A DNA stretch of 64,000 bases from Hyaloraphidium curvatum (taxonomy: Eukaryota > Monoblepharomycota > Hyaloraphidiomycetes > Hyaloraphidiales > Hyaloraphidiaceae). The notes under the pieces were generated by a model. That model was given only the letters and a program-made list of their open reading frames with translations. It was not told the origin of the DNA and ran no database searches. The stretch is taken from the NCBI GenBank assembly GCA_025558095.1, contig JAIVFI010000001.1:262501-326500 (forward strand), in the 5' to 3' direction. Below, one piece after another: positions 21,481-32,165 of the stretch (its first letter is position 1; the number at the start of each line of letters is the position of its first letter). Made by a program: the position numbers and the translations under genes.

Positions 21481-22620
21481 ATGAGCCTCGTCGCACCCGC
21501 CGCGGCGCCCGCGCCCCCCGCCGGCGACGCGCACTCCGCCGCCGCCGCCATCGCCGCGGCCCTCCGCGCCTCGCAGCCGCCGCCGCCGCCGATCGATGCG
21601 GCGTACCTCGCCGCGCTGCTCGGCGCCCCGCCGCACGCCGGCCAGCCCGCCCACACCGCGCCGTCGTACTTTACGCAGGCGGCCCCCGCGCCGCTGCTGT
21701 TCGCCTACGGCATGCCGTCGCCCGCCCCGTCGCCCGAGCTCGCGTGCGCCGGTCAGCCGCTGCACCCCGCCGAGTACTGGGGCGCCGTGGACACCTCGCT
21801 GGCCGCACTCGGCGGCCTCCAATCCTGGGGCGCCCCCGCCCTCGCTGGCTGGCCAGGCGATCTGTCGGCGGACTTTGACGCGTACTTTGACTGCGGCGAC
21901 GACGCCCAGCCCGCCATCCAGCCCCACACCATCGACCCCCGCCTGATCGACGACTCGGCCGCATCGCTCGCCACGCTGTTCGACCCCGCGTGGGGCGACG
22001 CGATGCCCGCAGACATCGACGAGGCCCTGCGCTTCATCCTCGCCGGCAGCGCCGACGCCACGATCGCCCCGCAGTCCCTCGCCTCGCCCCCCCTCTCGCC
22101 CGTCTTCGACAAGCCGCAGCTCCCGGCACGCTCGTCCAGCGCAGACACCGTCGTCGGCGACCGCCTCCCCGGCGACGACGCCCCCGCCTCGCCCGCCGAA
22201 TCGTCGTCCGGCTCCGAGTACCGCTCCGCCGGCACCCGCTCGCGCCCCGCCCGCCAGCGCAAGCAGCCGCAGAGCCCGGTGCGCTCCCGCGGGGGCGGCA
22301 TCGCGAGGCACAAGAAGCACGCCTGCCCGACCTGCGGCGCCGCCTTCTTCTCCTCCGGGGTGAGCACCATTGATCGACTGTCCGATCACCGTGATTGAGG
22401 CTGACGCTCGCTCCCCTTCATCCAGCACCTCTCGCGGCACAAGTACATCCACGAGCCCGCCGAGAAGAAGCCGCACCCGTGCCCGATCCCCGGCTGCGGC
22501 CGCCGCTTCGCCCGCTCCGACAACATGAAAGTGCATTACAAATCGCACCTGCTCCGCGTGACCGCGGCGGCGGGGGGCGCGGCGCCGGCGGCCGAGGAGG
22601 CCGATTTCGGGGAGGAGTGA
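21481..22620 (+). CDS. C2H2 zinc-finger transcription factor
   Basis: Two exons (21481-22359 and 22426-22620, intron 66 nt) give 357 residues. The first 270 are low-complexity alanine/proline/serine-rich sequence with acidic patches (LSADFDAYFDCGDD), as in activation domains. Two adjacent C2H2 fingers sit at the C-terminus. Finger 1 is split by the intron after CPTCGAAFFSSG and completed by HLSRHKYIH. Finger 2 is CPIPGC...RRFARSDNMKVH...H with C-x4-C spacing. The paired-finger arrangement with a KPHxCPxxGC-type linker is typical of fungal stress and nutrient regulators, but I cannot name an orthologue. A basic stretch before finger 1 (RQRKQPQSPVRSR) probably serves as a nuclear localisation signal. 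Confidence 0.88.
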
Positions 22621-22981
22621 TCTGTGATCTGGGGTATTGGAAGCATCACGCGGCGCCGCCGCCGATCGCGTCTGGGGAATGTCATCGTGTTGATGGACCA
22701 CGAGCGGGTGTACATATCTATCTATAAAGTAGTCTGCGTCATTTTCCCGCCGTTCTTGGTGTGCGAGGAGTCGTGGGGGCATGTTTAGTAAGCCCGATCG
22801 ATCTGGGCCGTGTCCCTCTCGGGCTCGGTGTCCCTCTACCGCGCGTCCGCCCTATCGCGGCGGCTCCCCGTCGACACTGCCTTTCAAAGGACTACGTCAC
22901 ACTCGTCGCCCGGAACGCTTCGATTAGTGACCGTCCTACATCGTCGGTCTTTTCGCCAGCGGCCTTGCCGGCCCGCCCCTT
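22621..22981. other. Convergent 3' region
   Basis: A 361-bp gap between two convergent genes. An AT-rich stretch at 22711-22735 (containing ATATCTATCTATAAAG) may contribute to 3' end formation. No gene is seen. Confidence 0.4.
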
Positions 22982-25250
22982 TCACCCAAACAGCGCCCTC
23001 CGCGCCTCGCTCAGCGCCGCCCGCACGCCCTTCTCCGAGCAGTCCCTCCTGAACCTGGTCAGCGCGGCCCTTACCGCCGCCACCGCGCCCTCCCCCCCCT
23101 CCGCCTCCGGCTTCCCGATCCCCAGCGCCTCGTCCACCTCGTCCTGCGCGATCGGGTGATAGCTCCCCCTCGTGCGCCCGTACGTCTCGCGCGCGAGCTT
23201 CTCGCCCTCCGGGGAGGCGGCGCGCAGCGCGGCAAACACGGGGGCGACGTAGGCGATGCGCCCGTGCGAGGCGAGGAAGTCGAGCGCCTCGGGGTAGGCG
23301 CGGCGGAGGTCGGACTTGAGGGCCAGGCGCAGCCAGCGGTACCGGATCTCGGCGTTGCGGACCGCCGTGAAGTTGTCTGAACGCGGGGGAAGGAAGCAGC
23401 AAGGAAACAACGGTCAGCACCTCGGCATCAGCCGAACCGCCGCGGGGTGCCACCCACAAAGCGCATCCATCTCCTCGAGCACCTCGGCCGGCAGCGGCTC
23501 GTCGCGGGCCAGCAGCGAGTCCAGGAAGCGCATCTTCTGCGCCGGCGTCATCCCCTGGACGTCGTTGCCCGCGAACGCCTGCGCCGACACCTCCTGCTTG
23601 CCGTCGGCCTTGGCCAGCCAACGCGCCGCGAGCCCGTCGGCCTGCTCCGCGAGGGTGCGGTCGAACTCGTTGCGGTCCGGGCCGACGCCGACGCCGTACA
23701 ACCACGCCTGCCAGTCGATGGCGTCGAGCTTGGCGATGGTCTCGGGGCCGCCGCCGACGTGCGAGGGGTCCGAGAACCACTCGTAGAGGAAGGCCTTCCA
23801 GTCCTTGTTGGTGATCGATTTGCCTGCAAGTGCCTGTCAGCGGACGGACGACTGGCCCGCGCACAGGGGCCACCCACCGGAAAAGTGCTGGATGTGCGCC
23901 TTCATGTACGGGTCGAACGCCTCGGGCCCGCCGACCTTGGTCTCGATCAGGTACAGGAAGTTGTACGCCTTCTCGTACGGGATCGAGCTGAACGCGTCGT
24001 CCGGATTCCGGTTGGCCAGGTCCGCCTCGAGCGCCGTGAACGGGTTCTCGGCGCCCAGGTCCTCAACCGTGCGCTCGAGGTCCTCCTGGCCCAGCAGCGC
24101 CGACAGCTGCTGCGCGGGTTTGCCGTACCGCGCGCCGACGATCTTGCGCTCCATCATCATGGTGAAGCCCTCGTTGAGCCAGAAGGAGGGCCAGTCGAAG
24201 TTGGTCACGAGGTTGCCGGTCCAGCTGTGCGCGATCTCGTGGGCGACGACGTCGACGAGGGAGCGGTCGCCGGCGACGAGGGCGGGGGTGACGAAGGTGA
24301 GGCACGGGTTCTCCATGCCGCCGTAGGGGAACGAGGTGGGGAGGACGAGCATGTCGTAGCGGCCCCAGACGTAGGGGCCGCCAAGCCCCTCGGCTATCTT
24401 GAGGAACTGCACGATGGCGTCGAGGTGAGACTCTGTAATGCAGTAGCCGAGCAATGCAGCCCACCTCCTCGGTCTCGGCGAACTCATAGGCGACCTTGGA
24501 CAGGAACTCGGGCTCGGTCCACACCCTGCACCTCGGGGAGAGGTCCGCCGAGGCGAGGTGCCCCACGGCCAGCGCGAGGAGGTACGACGGGATCGGGATA
24601 GCCTGCTTCCACTTGGACACCGCCTTGCCATCCTCCGTGGCCACCTCGCCCTCCTGGACGGCCGACATGAGCGCCACCAGGCCCTCGGGCACCCGCACCG
24701 CGGCGTCGTAGGTCGACTTGACGCTGGGCGTGTCCATGCAGGGCACCAGCGCCCGGGCAAAGATGGGCTGGCACTGCGTGAAGAGGTAGGGGTGCTTCTT
24801 GCCCACGGTGAGCTCGGGGCCGAGCCAGCCCGCGGCGGCGCATTCGGGGCGGGTCGCGTAGTCGATCCTCAGCTCGGCCGTGGCGTCCTTGTCGAGGGGC
24901 CCCGGGAGCCGGATTTCGAGACGCTGGCCAAAGGCAAAGTGCTCCGGGTGCAGGGTGTGTTTGGCCGGAACGAGCTTGCCGCCTTCGACGAAGCGCACGG
25001 CCGAGATGTCGAGCTCCCGGGCGTCGAGGACCACCTGCTCGACGCCGTCCTTGAGGGCGCGAAGGCGGTGCACGACGTGGCCGGAGATGGTTTGGGCGTC
25101 GAAATCGATGGTCCAGTCGAGCGAGTAGTGCTCCGAGACGATTTCGTTGGCGTTCGCGTAGCTAGAAACTTCGACCGGGTGCCACTCGGCCTGGTCGACG
25201 TGGTCGGGCCCAGCGGCGTCGGCCGCGGGGGTTTTGGGGGGAACGGCCAT
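22982..25250 (-). CDS. Leukotriene A4 hydrolase-type M1 aminopeptidase
   Basis: Four exons (25250-24465, 24406-23878, 23823-23458, 23376-22982; introns 58, 54, 81 nt) give 691 residues, longer than the roughly 610 of animal LTA4H. Exon joins reproduce conserved LTA4H sequence, for example ETEE-FLKIAEGLGGPYVWG across intron 1 and MDALYNFTAVRNAEIRYRW across intron 3. The exopeptidase motif GGMENP is at 291-296. The zinc site HEIAH is at 318-322 with the third ligand glutamate at 341 in WLNEG. The C-terminal helical repeat domain is intact. Expected to be a cytosolic zinc aminopeptidase with possible epoxide hydrolase activity; yeast has one homologue. The first-exon region is duplicated in reverse at the right edge of the window (63764-64000). 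Confidence 0.93.
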
Positions 25251-25521
25251 TCCGGAATGTTGTCCGCGGGATGTGGAACGGAATTCCCTGGCAGACTAAG
25301 TTTTCTTCGAGGAGGCGGAGTCGAAGGACCCTGGGGGGGGACAGTTTGTTTGTTTCGTCGGCCGTCGGCTTCAGGGACCATTTTCATCGCGTTTTCCAAC
25401 CAAGCACGTGATGATGCTGCTTGCATCATTCGGTCTCCAAGGCTGGCGAGCTCGGCCGTGTGTTTTTTTTTGGGTCGACCGATGGCAGGAGGTGTTGAGA
25501 CGAGAAGAACGGTGACGTGTC
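25251..25521. promoter_or_regulatory. Divergent promoter region between aminopeptidase and DUF7918-type gene
   Basis: A 271-bp gap between two divergent start codons. It contains a T-run near 25464 and a G-run near 25334 but no obvious TATA box. Confidence 0.4.
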
Positions 25522-26485
25522 ATGCCCGACCGCCCGATCATCGGTGAGCACTTCAACCATACCTACGCTTCCGCACCCAAGCCCACCGTTCCGGGCATGC
25601 AGCTACACGGTTTCACCGTCCACCTCCTTGGCGACAACGGCCCGCTGCCCGAGTACGGCGAGGAGCTGGTCGTCGGGCGCATCGAGTCCTGGGTGCCGTC
25701 CACTACGGGCCAACGGTTCCGGGTCTCGATGAAAGCCGCCGGGAACCCTACACATGGGTACTTTGCCTGCTCCTTGTATGTCGACGAGGTGGAGGCCGGG
25801 TGTTGGCTGTTGAGCGCGGCGCACAAGGAGTTCGTTGCCGCAGGCGCCCTCGCAGACGACGGGAAGGTCGGGCGATCTCCGGGCCCACAATATTCCCTCT
25901 GATTTCCGATGCCCTGCTTCTCAGCACCACGAGCTGAAGGTCGCCAAGGCCAAGTTCGTGGCAGGCGACGATCCGTACGCGGACGCGCTGCTGCGTGTGC
26001 AGGACGCCGCCGGCATCCCGACGGGCAAGATCCGCGTCGACATCCACCACTTCCGGAAGCTCGGCACCTGCGTACCGTCGTCCACCGGCTGGAAGGGCGC
26101 CGATCGCGCCGTCCACGAGGCGGCGAAGAAGGGGCAGCGGTTTACCCACCGAACCGGTGAGTGCGAAAGCCTGTTGCAATGCAGGCTCGGAACAGAGCAA
26201 CTGAGTGTCTCTTCAGCCGTTGGAAAGGCCCTCGCGGAGAAAGTCACCCCCTTTGCCGACGGAGAGACCGTAGGGCCCTTGATCATGGGCAAGACCAGGG
26301 AGCCCGGAGCTTTGGAAGAGGTGCCGGCGTACCGCGAGGCCGAGATCGACGGGGTGCTCACGGTTTTCATCGACGAGGAGGACGGGCCGAAGCCGCAGCC
26401 GCGCAAGGACAGCGCGGTCGATCTCGGGTCCGAGGAAGGCCAAGGGGTGATCGATCTCACGGGTGACGACGTCGAATGGGACTAG
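25522..26485 (+). CDS. DUF7918-type fungal protein with a C-terminal SUMO-interaction-like motif
   Basis: Three exons (25522-25866, 25925-26156, 26217-26485; introns 58 and 60 nt) give 281 residues. The layout (a beta-rich N-terminal part, then KIRVDIHHFRKLG, then VHEAAKKGQRFTHRT) resembles the DUF7918 family common in fungi, whose function is unknown. The assignment is from memory of the family pattern and is moderate. The C-terminus is acidic and ends VIDLTGDDVEWD. VIDLT followed by acidic residues is a canonical SUMO-interaction motif, suggesting a nuclear or SUMO-linked role. The stop codon lies 10 bases inside the open frame upstream of the MFS gene. Confidence 0.75.
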
Positions 26486-26880
26486 TCGTTGTGGCTGCAC
26501 AATCTGTCTTGGGGCTGGCGTATGAGTGGATGTTTTGCCTGCGTGCGGCCTCGCGGCTCGTCCCACCGTCCGCACCCACCTTCACCATGCCGGCGGGCGC
26601 CTTTTTGCCCCTCCGCCCACCTCCACCCCTTCGAATCTCTTTGCTGAACTTGAGCCGCGGCGCGGACCGGACATTTTCCGGGGATGCCGGGCTCCAGGGC
26701 GCGCCGCGGGCGGCGGCACCACCACGGGCCGCCGCCCGTCCCGCAGGGCATTTCGCGCGGCTTGCCGGACCGATTCCCCCTCCATTGATCCGGACAAATG
26801 TTCCACCGCGGATTTCGCCCGTCGGCCGGGGCGAGTTGGCCGGATTCCGCGCCTTCCGTGCCTCCCCCTTCCGGCTGGAC

Positions 26881-28321
26881 ATGCCGAAGCCGGTCGAGCG
26901 CGCGAACCCCGTTCCGATCCCCTCCGCACCCGCGCCGCCCGCTCCGACGCCCGAGATCGTCGAGGCCGACCGCCTTCCGGACTCGGTTCCCGCCGCGGCC
27001 GCGAAGGATCCCGACAAGATCGATCCCCGCGTCTGGCCGATAGCGGTGTCTTCGGCGCTCATGGGCCTCGCCATCGGCGTCGTGATCCCGCTCCTTCCCC
27101 TGTTTTCCAAGGAGCTGGGATTGACGACGTCGCAGTTCGGGATGCTGATCAGCTCCATGGGCCTGGCACGGCTGGTGCTCAACATCCCGGCCGCGACTCT
27201 GGTGGACCGAATCGGCAGGAAGCCGTTGCTGGTCGGCGGCCCCTTGATCACCAGCCTGAGCATGGTCGGGACTGGGCTCGCCCACGGGCTCAACGAGCTG
27301 ATCCTGTGGAGGATGATGACCGGCGCCGGCGGCTCCCTCCAAATGAGCGGCGCGCAATCCTACCTCTCCGACATCAGCACCACCGCCAACCGCGCGCGGA
27401 CCATCGCCCCGACCTCGATCGCCTTCCAGATCGGCTTCTCCATCGGCCCCTCCGTCTCGGGCCTCCTCGCCGAGGCGTACGGCCTCCGCCCGCCCTTCTT
27501 TTTCGTCGGCGCCGCCATCGCCCTCGTCGCCCTCAACAACCACCTCATGCTCCCCGAAACCCTCCCCCGCCGCCGCGAGGCGCCCCCCTCGGCCGACATC
27601 GTCCACGCCGACGGCCGCGTCACGCCTGCCCCGCCCTCTCACGCCGCCAAGCCGTCGGTGTTTTCGACCTGGCTGTCGCTGCTCCGCGAGCCCGACGTGC
27701 GGAGGGTGTCGCTGCTCCACTGTATCTTCTGGATCACGCAGTCGGGGTCGCTGATCACGCTGTTTCCCCTGCTGGCGTCGACCCAGTTCGGCCTGGGGGT
27801 CTCGGCGATCGGGACCATCTGTGGGTTGGCTTTCACAGGCGCTCGTTTCGTTGGCTAACCGCAATTTCGATCCAGTCACCGTCCACGCGCTCATCGGCGC
27901 CCTAGGCGCCCAGCCGGCCTCATGGTTCTCGGACAAGTTTGGTCGCAAGTCCGCCCTCGTCCCCGCCATGGCCTTGATCAGCGCCGGCGTCATGCTAACC
28001 CCCTTTGCGACGACCGCGACGCAGCTCTACATGTGCGCGGGGCTGTGGTCCCTCGGCTCCTCCCTCGTCGGCTCGTCGACGACGGCGTACGTGGCGGACC
28101 TGGTGCCGCGGCAGGACATGCGCGGGCAGGCGCTGGGGCTGCTCCGGTCGTTCGGCGACCTGGGCCTGATGCTGGGCGCGGCGACGCTGGGGTGGATCGC
28201 GGAGGGGTGGGGGATCGGGACGGCGTTCACGGTCAACGGGGTCGTTTTGCTCGCAATGGTGGCCAGGTTCGGCTGGGCGGCGAGGGAGACGGCGGGCAGA
28301 TGGGCCAAGAAGGCGCCGTGA
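26881..28321 (+). CDS. Major facilitator superfamily transporter
   Basis: Two exons (26881-27820 and 27876-28321, intron 55 nt) give 461 residues if the ATG at 26881 is used. The frame is open to 26476 and an ATG at 26587 would add a 98-residue arginine-rich leader. About 12 membrane helices are visible. The signature loop between helices 2 and 3 is present in the N-half (LVDRIGRKPLL) and repeated in the C-half (FSDKFGRKSALV), joined correctly by splicing (GTIF-TVHALIGALG). A long hydrophilic loop (about residues 235-270) separates the halves. Likely a proton-coupled drug/metabolite-type exporter or importer; the substrate is not readable. It converges on the methyltransferase gene with a 51-bp gap. 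Confidence 0.88.
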
Positions 28322-28372
28322 TGGGAATCGATTTGCCGGCCCGTGCTTTGGCGCACCGCGACTTGACACGCC

Positions 28373-29301
28373 TCACTGGGGATCGATCTCGCCGATGCAG
28401 AACCCGTGCTTGCCCGAGGGCACCCTGTACTCCATGTTGCACTCGATCTCCCTCACCCACCCCTCCTTCTTTGCCCCGTCCCACGCCTTCTGCACCCCCT
28501 TGGACCAGTCCCCGTACCCTTGCAGGTCGTCCATCAGGAGGAAGTTCCTCCGCGCGGCGAGTCTGCGCATGTTCTTCAGGTCCGCCGACGCCGCGGCCTC
28601 GTCGTGCCCACCGTCGACGATCACCACGTCGCACCGCACCTCCGGGTGTGCGGCGGCGAACTCCGGCACCGTCCGCCGCGAGTCGCCGTCGTGCACCTCC
28701 ACCCGGCCGGGGAACAGCTCCTTCAGCGTCGCCCGCGCGGCGGGGCCGTAATCTTTATGTGGGAGGTCGAAAGCGATGTACCGCGATATGGGCGGGTGCG
28801 CCGACAGGAAGGCAGTGGCGGAATGGCCGCCTGTCCGCCGCGGGACGCGTCAGCCGGGACTGGCGAGGGCCGCGGAGCGGGATGGGGCCCACCGTTGAAC
28901 CCCGTCTCGCACACCGTCCTGATCCACGGGTTCTGCGACACCAGCTGCACGTAAAAGGCCGTCTGCGCGGGGAACCAGCCCGTGTGGCCCTCCATCTTCT
29001 TGATCAGCTCGTCCTGCGCGACGCCGAGGGCCGCGGCGAGCGCGGCGTTGAGCCGCGAGACGGCCGAGGGGTACATCGGCACGCGTTTTTCGACGGCGTC
29101 GGGCGGTGCGACGGCAGGCCGGGGCGCGGGAGAGGGCGGGGCGGAGGTGTCCCCGGAAAGGTCCAGAGAGACCGCCCCGTTGCCAGGCACGGCGGGCGCG
29201 GTCCCCGGCTGCCAGAGCGACGCGCTCAGGAAAACGATAAAGACGCCCGCAACCCCCGCAAAAAGCAGGTTCTGCCGCCGGGCAGCAAGCGGCGTGGACA
29301 T
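28373..29301 (-). CDS. Type II membrane-anchored SAM-dependent methyltransferase-like protein
   Basis: Two exons (29301-28893 and 28830-28373, intron 62 nt) give 288 residues. A short cytosolic N-terminus (MSTPLAARRQ) is followed by a signal anchor (NLLFAGVAGVFIVFLSASLW) and a proline-rich stem, the layout of Golgi enzymes. The lumenal part has a class I methyltransferase-like core: CETGFNGGHSATAFL (motif I, completed by splicing), IAFDLPHKDYG, VEVHDGDSRRT, and CDVVIVDGGHDE (post-motif). The substrate may be a glycan or a cell-surface protein, judging by the neighbouring glycosyltransferases. Its start codon is only 74 bp from that of the divergent GT25 gene, so the promoters overlap. Confidence 0.8.
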
Positions 29302-29375
29302 GCTGGGGATGTTTATTCGCGCCCACTGCGTCCCTGACACATCCCCTCGCGTACCCTTCGGTTCCCAGCAACCGC

Positions 29376-30408
29376 ATGGCACGATGGAGGATGATCCCCG
29401 CCGCGACCGCGTTGTTTTTCCTCTTGGGCGCGGGGACGCGGTTGTCGGCGCCCTCCTCTCCCCCCGGCACCGACAAGCGCGAGCTGGAGACGCAGCTGGA
29501 GGAAGCAGCCGCGTCGAACCCTTTCCTCCGCTGTGCCCTCGGGATTTTCAATCGCCGGCCGTGGGACGGGGTGTTTGTCCCCCTGTTCCCGGAAGAGGAC
29601 CGGCCAGAGAGTTCCCCTTGGCCGGAGGCCATCTACCTGATCCAATACTCCCCGCTGAAGCAGCGGCGGGACTATCTGCGGACGCTGCTGGCCGGGATGC
29701 GGCCGTCCCTGAAGCTGGTCGTCGGGTTCGACAGGGAGGCCCTGTCGCCCGAAGACCAGGCGTGCCTCCCCCCGGGGCCGAACGCGGACGATCCCCGGAC
29801 GAAGGAGATTCCTCCCCGGCGGACGTGGATGCAGCTCGCACCGGGGGAAGTCTCCCTCGGCGCCAAGCACTACGCCGTCTACCTCGACGTCTTGCGGCGG
29901 GGGCTGCAGAACGCCCTCGTGCTCGAAGACGACGTGGCGCTCGACCCGGAGCTGGCGGCGCTGGAGCCCGCCGTGGACTTTGCTGCCGCTTTGGCCGCCG
30001 TATCGAGCGCCGCGGCGCAGCTCCCGGAGAACTACTCCGTCTTCGCCCCCGGGTCGTGCTACGAGTTCCACGGCGCCGGGCCGCGAACCGCTGCGCGTGC
30101 CCCTGGCAAGGGCGCTCGCGCAGCTCAACGCCTCCCTAACCCACCCCCGCGTTTTCCCGGCGCACAGATCGCGGTGCACCCACGCGTACGCCGTCTCGGC
30201 TTTGGGCGCGGCGCGGATGCTGCAACGGCTGCCGATGTCGTGCGCGGTGGATTGGATGATGAACGACGAGACGCGACCGTACAACGTCGCGATCGGAAAC
30301 GGGCGCGGGCCGGGGGTATGGTGGATGGAGCCGCCGGTTTTCGCGCAGGCGGACGACGCGGCGCTGGGGCGGAGCGCGATACGGGCGGGGACGGAGAAGG
30401 GCGACTAG
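29376..30408 (+). CDS. GT25-family glycosyltransferase, internal frame change
   Basis: An N-terminal signal anchor (TALFFLLGAG), then a GT25-like catalytic core with ALVLEDDV (the DxD-type nucleotide-sugar site), APGSCYEFHG and, in a different frame, RCTHAYAVSALGAARML and VDWMMND. The frame changes between about 30055 and 30168. A 112-nt intron (30056-30167, donor gtgcta, a CTAAC branch-like site, acceptor CACAG) restores it and gives 306 residues, but removes the CYEF motif that the family usually keeps. A one-base frameshift near 30075 is the alternative. GT25 enzymes add galactose or glucose in the secretory pathway. First of a run of four co-located glycosyltransferase genes. Confidence 0.75.
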
Positions 30409-30425
30409 CGGGGACGGGGGATTCG

Positions 30426-30884
30426 ATGGGGGAGGGGGCTGCTAAGATCCGGCACTACCAGCGCCACTACCTGATCGGGACCAACACTCCGACCTCTCTC
30501 GTTCCCGCAGTGATGGAATCTCCAGGGACGTTCCATCCCGAGTTCGAGCGGCTTCTTCAACAGCTCTCTCTCCTCGCCTTCCCCCGCGGCCCTGACCCTG
30601 ACGGCCCCGGGGATGACATCGATGGGCTGAGGGCCCTCTTCATGACTTCCGCACGCCAGCGGCTTACGGCGGCCCTGGTGCGCGGCACAGAACCCATATT
30701 CCGACGCCGGGTCAATCTTTGCGTTCGCGGCAACGGCGGCGGCTCTGCTGGAGGTTCTTCGGACGGTCAGGATTCAGGATCGGGGTCGCTGCAGGGGGCG
30801 TCCACGGCGGCTGGGAGGGCGGCCGGTGAGGTAAGTCGTCGGGTGGAGGGCACGGCTCAGTGGCTCTACGAGATGGAAAGGTAA
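30426..30884 (+). CDS. Hypothetical protein, unrecognised
   Basis: A 152-codon open frame starting 17 bases after the GT25 stop codon. The N-terminal 90 residues have normal mixed composition (HPEFERLLQQLSLLAFPRG); the C-terminus is glycine/serine-rich. No signal peptide or domain is visible. GC is somewhat lower than in its neighbours. It could be a small gene, a former 3' exon, or chance. Confidence 0.35.
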   Translation: MGEGAAKIRHYQRHYLIGTNTPTSLVPAVMESPGTFHPEFERLLQQLSLLAFPRGPDPDGPGDDIDGLRALFMTSARQRLTAALVRGTEPIFRRRVNLCVRGNGGGSAGGSSDGQDSGSGSLQGASTAAGRAAGEVSRRVEGTAQWLYEMER

Positions 30885-30914
30885 ATTTCGGGGGGCAGGG
30901 CTTCGCTTTTCGTG

Positions 30915-30920
30915 TATAAG
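30915..30920 (+). promoter_or_regulatory. TATA box upstream of the GT17 gene
   Basis: TATAAG in an otherwise GC-rich stretch, about 75 nt before the ATG at 30994. Confidence 0.55.
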
Positions 30921-30993
30921 GACCGCCCGCGCAAATGGACCCGTTGATATTGTTTGTGCGTCACACTGATTCGACGGTGTCCCCGCCCGAGCG

Positions 30994-32142
30994 ATGCACC
31001 TCGAGCGCGCGTGGCCCGCGCTGGCGGCCGGCGTGCTGATCTCGCTGGCGGCGGTTCTCGCGTGCTTCAGCGCCGCGGGCGGCGACGTGGGCTGGCGGCC
31101 CGCGCCCGCAGGCCCGCCATCGCCGTCACCGCGCTCCGCGGACGACATCGTCCCCCGGGCGGACGGCGCCGCGCTGCTCGCGGCCTTCAGGGAGCGCGCA
31201 CGGCGGCTGGACCTGCCCTTAAATGCCCCGCCGAGCCCGGCGTGGTGGGAGCGCGCCGCGGCCCACGACGGATCCCCAAAGTGCGACTTTGCCCCCGGCG
31301 CTGGCGACGCGCACGAGTGGCAGGCAATGCGGAGGGACGCCGGCGGGGGACAATCGCCCGACGTGTTCGACGTGGCGATGTTCAACAGCGAGATGGACGT
31401 GCTGGAGGTGCGCGTCAGGGAGCTGCACCCCGTCGTGAAGCGCTTCGTGCTCCTCGACTGCCGGGTGACCTTCACCGGCCGCCCGAAGCCCGCCGGAGAG
31501 GTCGCCCCGCCCGGCTTCTTCGCCAACGATCCGCGGTTCGCCCCCTTCGCCGCCAAAATCCTGCACCTCGTCGTCGACGCCTTCCCGGACACGGTGGAAA
31601 ACATCACCTGGAAGAGGGAGGGCTACCTCCGCCGGGAGGCCCTGCGGCGCGCCGTGGAGCACCTGAAGCCGCTGCCGGGGGACCTCTTCGTCACCGCGGA
31701 CCTGGACGAGATACCCAGGGGGTCGGCGCTGAACCGCCTCCGCCGCTGCCCGGGGTGGGCTTCCCCCGCAATGCTTACGGCCGTGGGCGGATACTACTCC
31801 TACGACGTGGAGGGCGACGAGTGGCCGTACCCGCACGTGTGGCGCTACATGCCCGGGATCCCTGTTCCCGACCCGGGCATGCTGCGCGGGGGGCGACCCC
31901 CCTCCCCCACGCGGATCCGGATGGCCGCGTGGCACTGCTCGTGGTGCTTGGGCCGCGTCGAGGAGTTCCTCAGGAAGATGGGGGACTACTCCCACACGGA
32001 GCTCGACACGCCGCGGGCGCGGGGCGTGCGCAGGCTGCTGCACTCGGTGCTCACGCGGACGGACATATACGACCGCGCGGTGGTGAAATTCAGGACGTCG
32101 AGGGTGAGGACGGGGCCGGGGGACATGATCTGCCTCCGCTAA
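30994..32142 (+). CDS. GT17 (beta-1,4-N-acetylglucosaminyltransferase III-like)
   Basis: A single-exon type II membrane protein of 382 residues: signal anchor at about 8-27 (ALAAGVLISLAAVLACFS), then a complete GT17 catalytic domain. Family hallmarks are visible: VFDVAMFNSEMDVLEVRVRE at the domain start, a VLLDCRVTFTG segment, ADLDEIPR (the acidic metal/nucleotide-sugar site), and AWHCSWC near the end. In animals this family adds the bisecting GlcNAc to N-glycans in the Golgi. The fungal acceptor is unknown. Its stop codon is 23 bp from the next glycosyltransferase on the same strand. Confidence 0.9.
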   Translation: MHLERAWPALAAGVLISLAAVLACFSAAGGDVGWRPAPAGPPSPSPRSADDIVPRADGAALLAAFRERARRLDLPLNAPPSPAWWERAAAHDGSPKCDFAPGAGDAHEWQAMRRDAGGGQSPDVFDVAMFNSEMDVLEVRVRELHPVVKRFVLLDCRVTFTGRPKPAGEVAPPGFFANDPRFAPFAAKILHLVVDAFPDTVENITWKREGYLRREALRRAVEHLKPLPGDLFVTADLDEIPRGSALNRLRRCPGWASPAMLTAVGGYYSYDVEGDEWPYPHVWRYMPGIPVPDPGMLRGGRPPSPTRIRMAAWHCSWCLGRVEEFLRKMGDYSHTELDTPRARGVRRLLHSVLTRTDIYDRAVVKFRTSRVRTGPGDMICLR

Positions 32143-32165
32143 ATCGCGGCGCCCGGCGGGACACG

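Noticed and set aside
22711-22735. TATA-like sequence as a promoter
   Set aside because: It lies between two convergent genes with no downstream start codon on either strand. A 3'-end signal is more likely.
24431-24464. A 34-nt intron in the aminopeptidase gene
   Set aside because: A 58-nt alternative ending at 24407 has the usual length and reproduces the conserved LTA4H sequence better.
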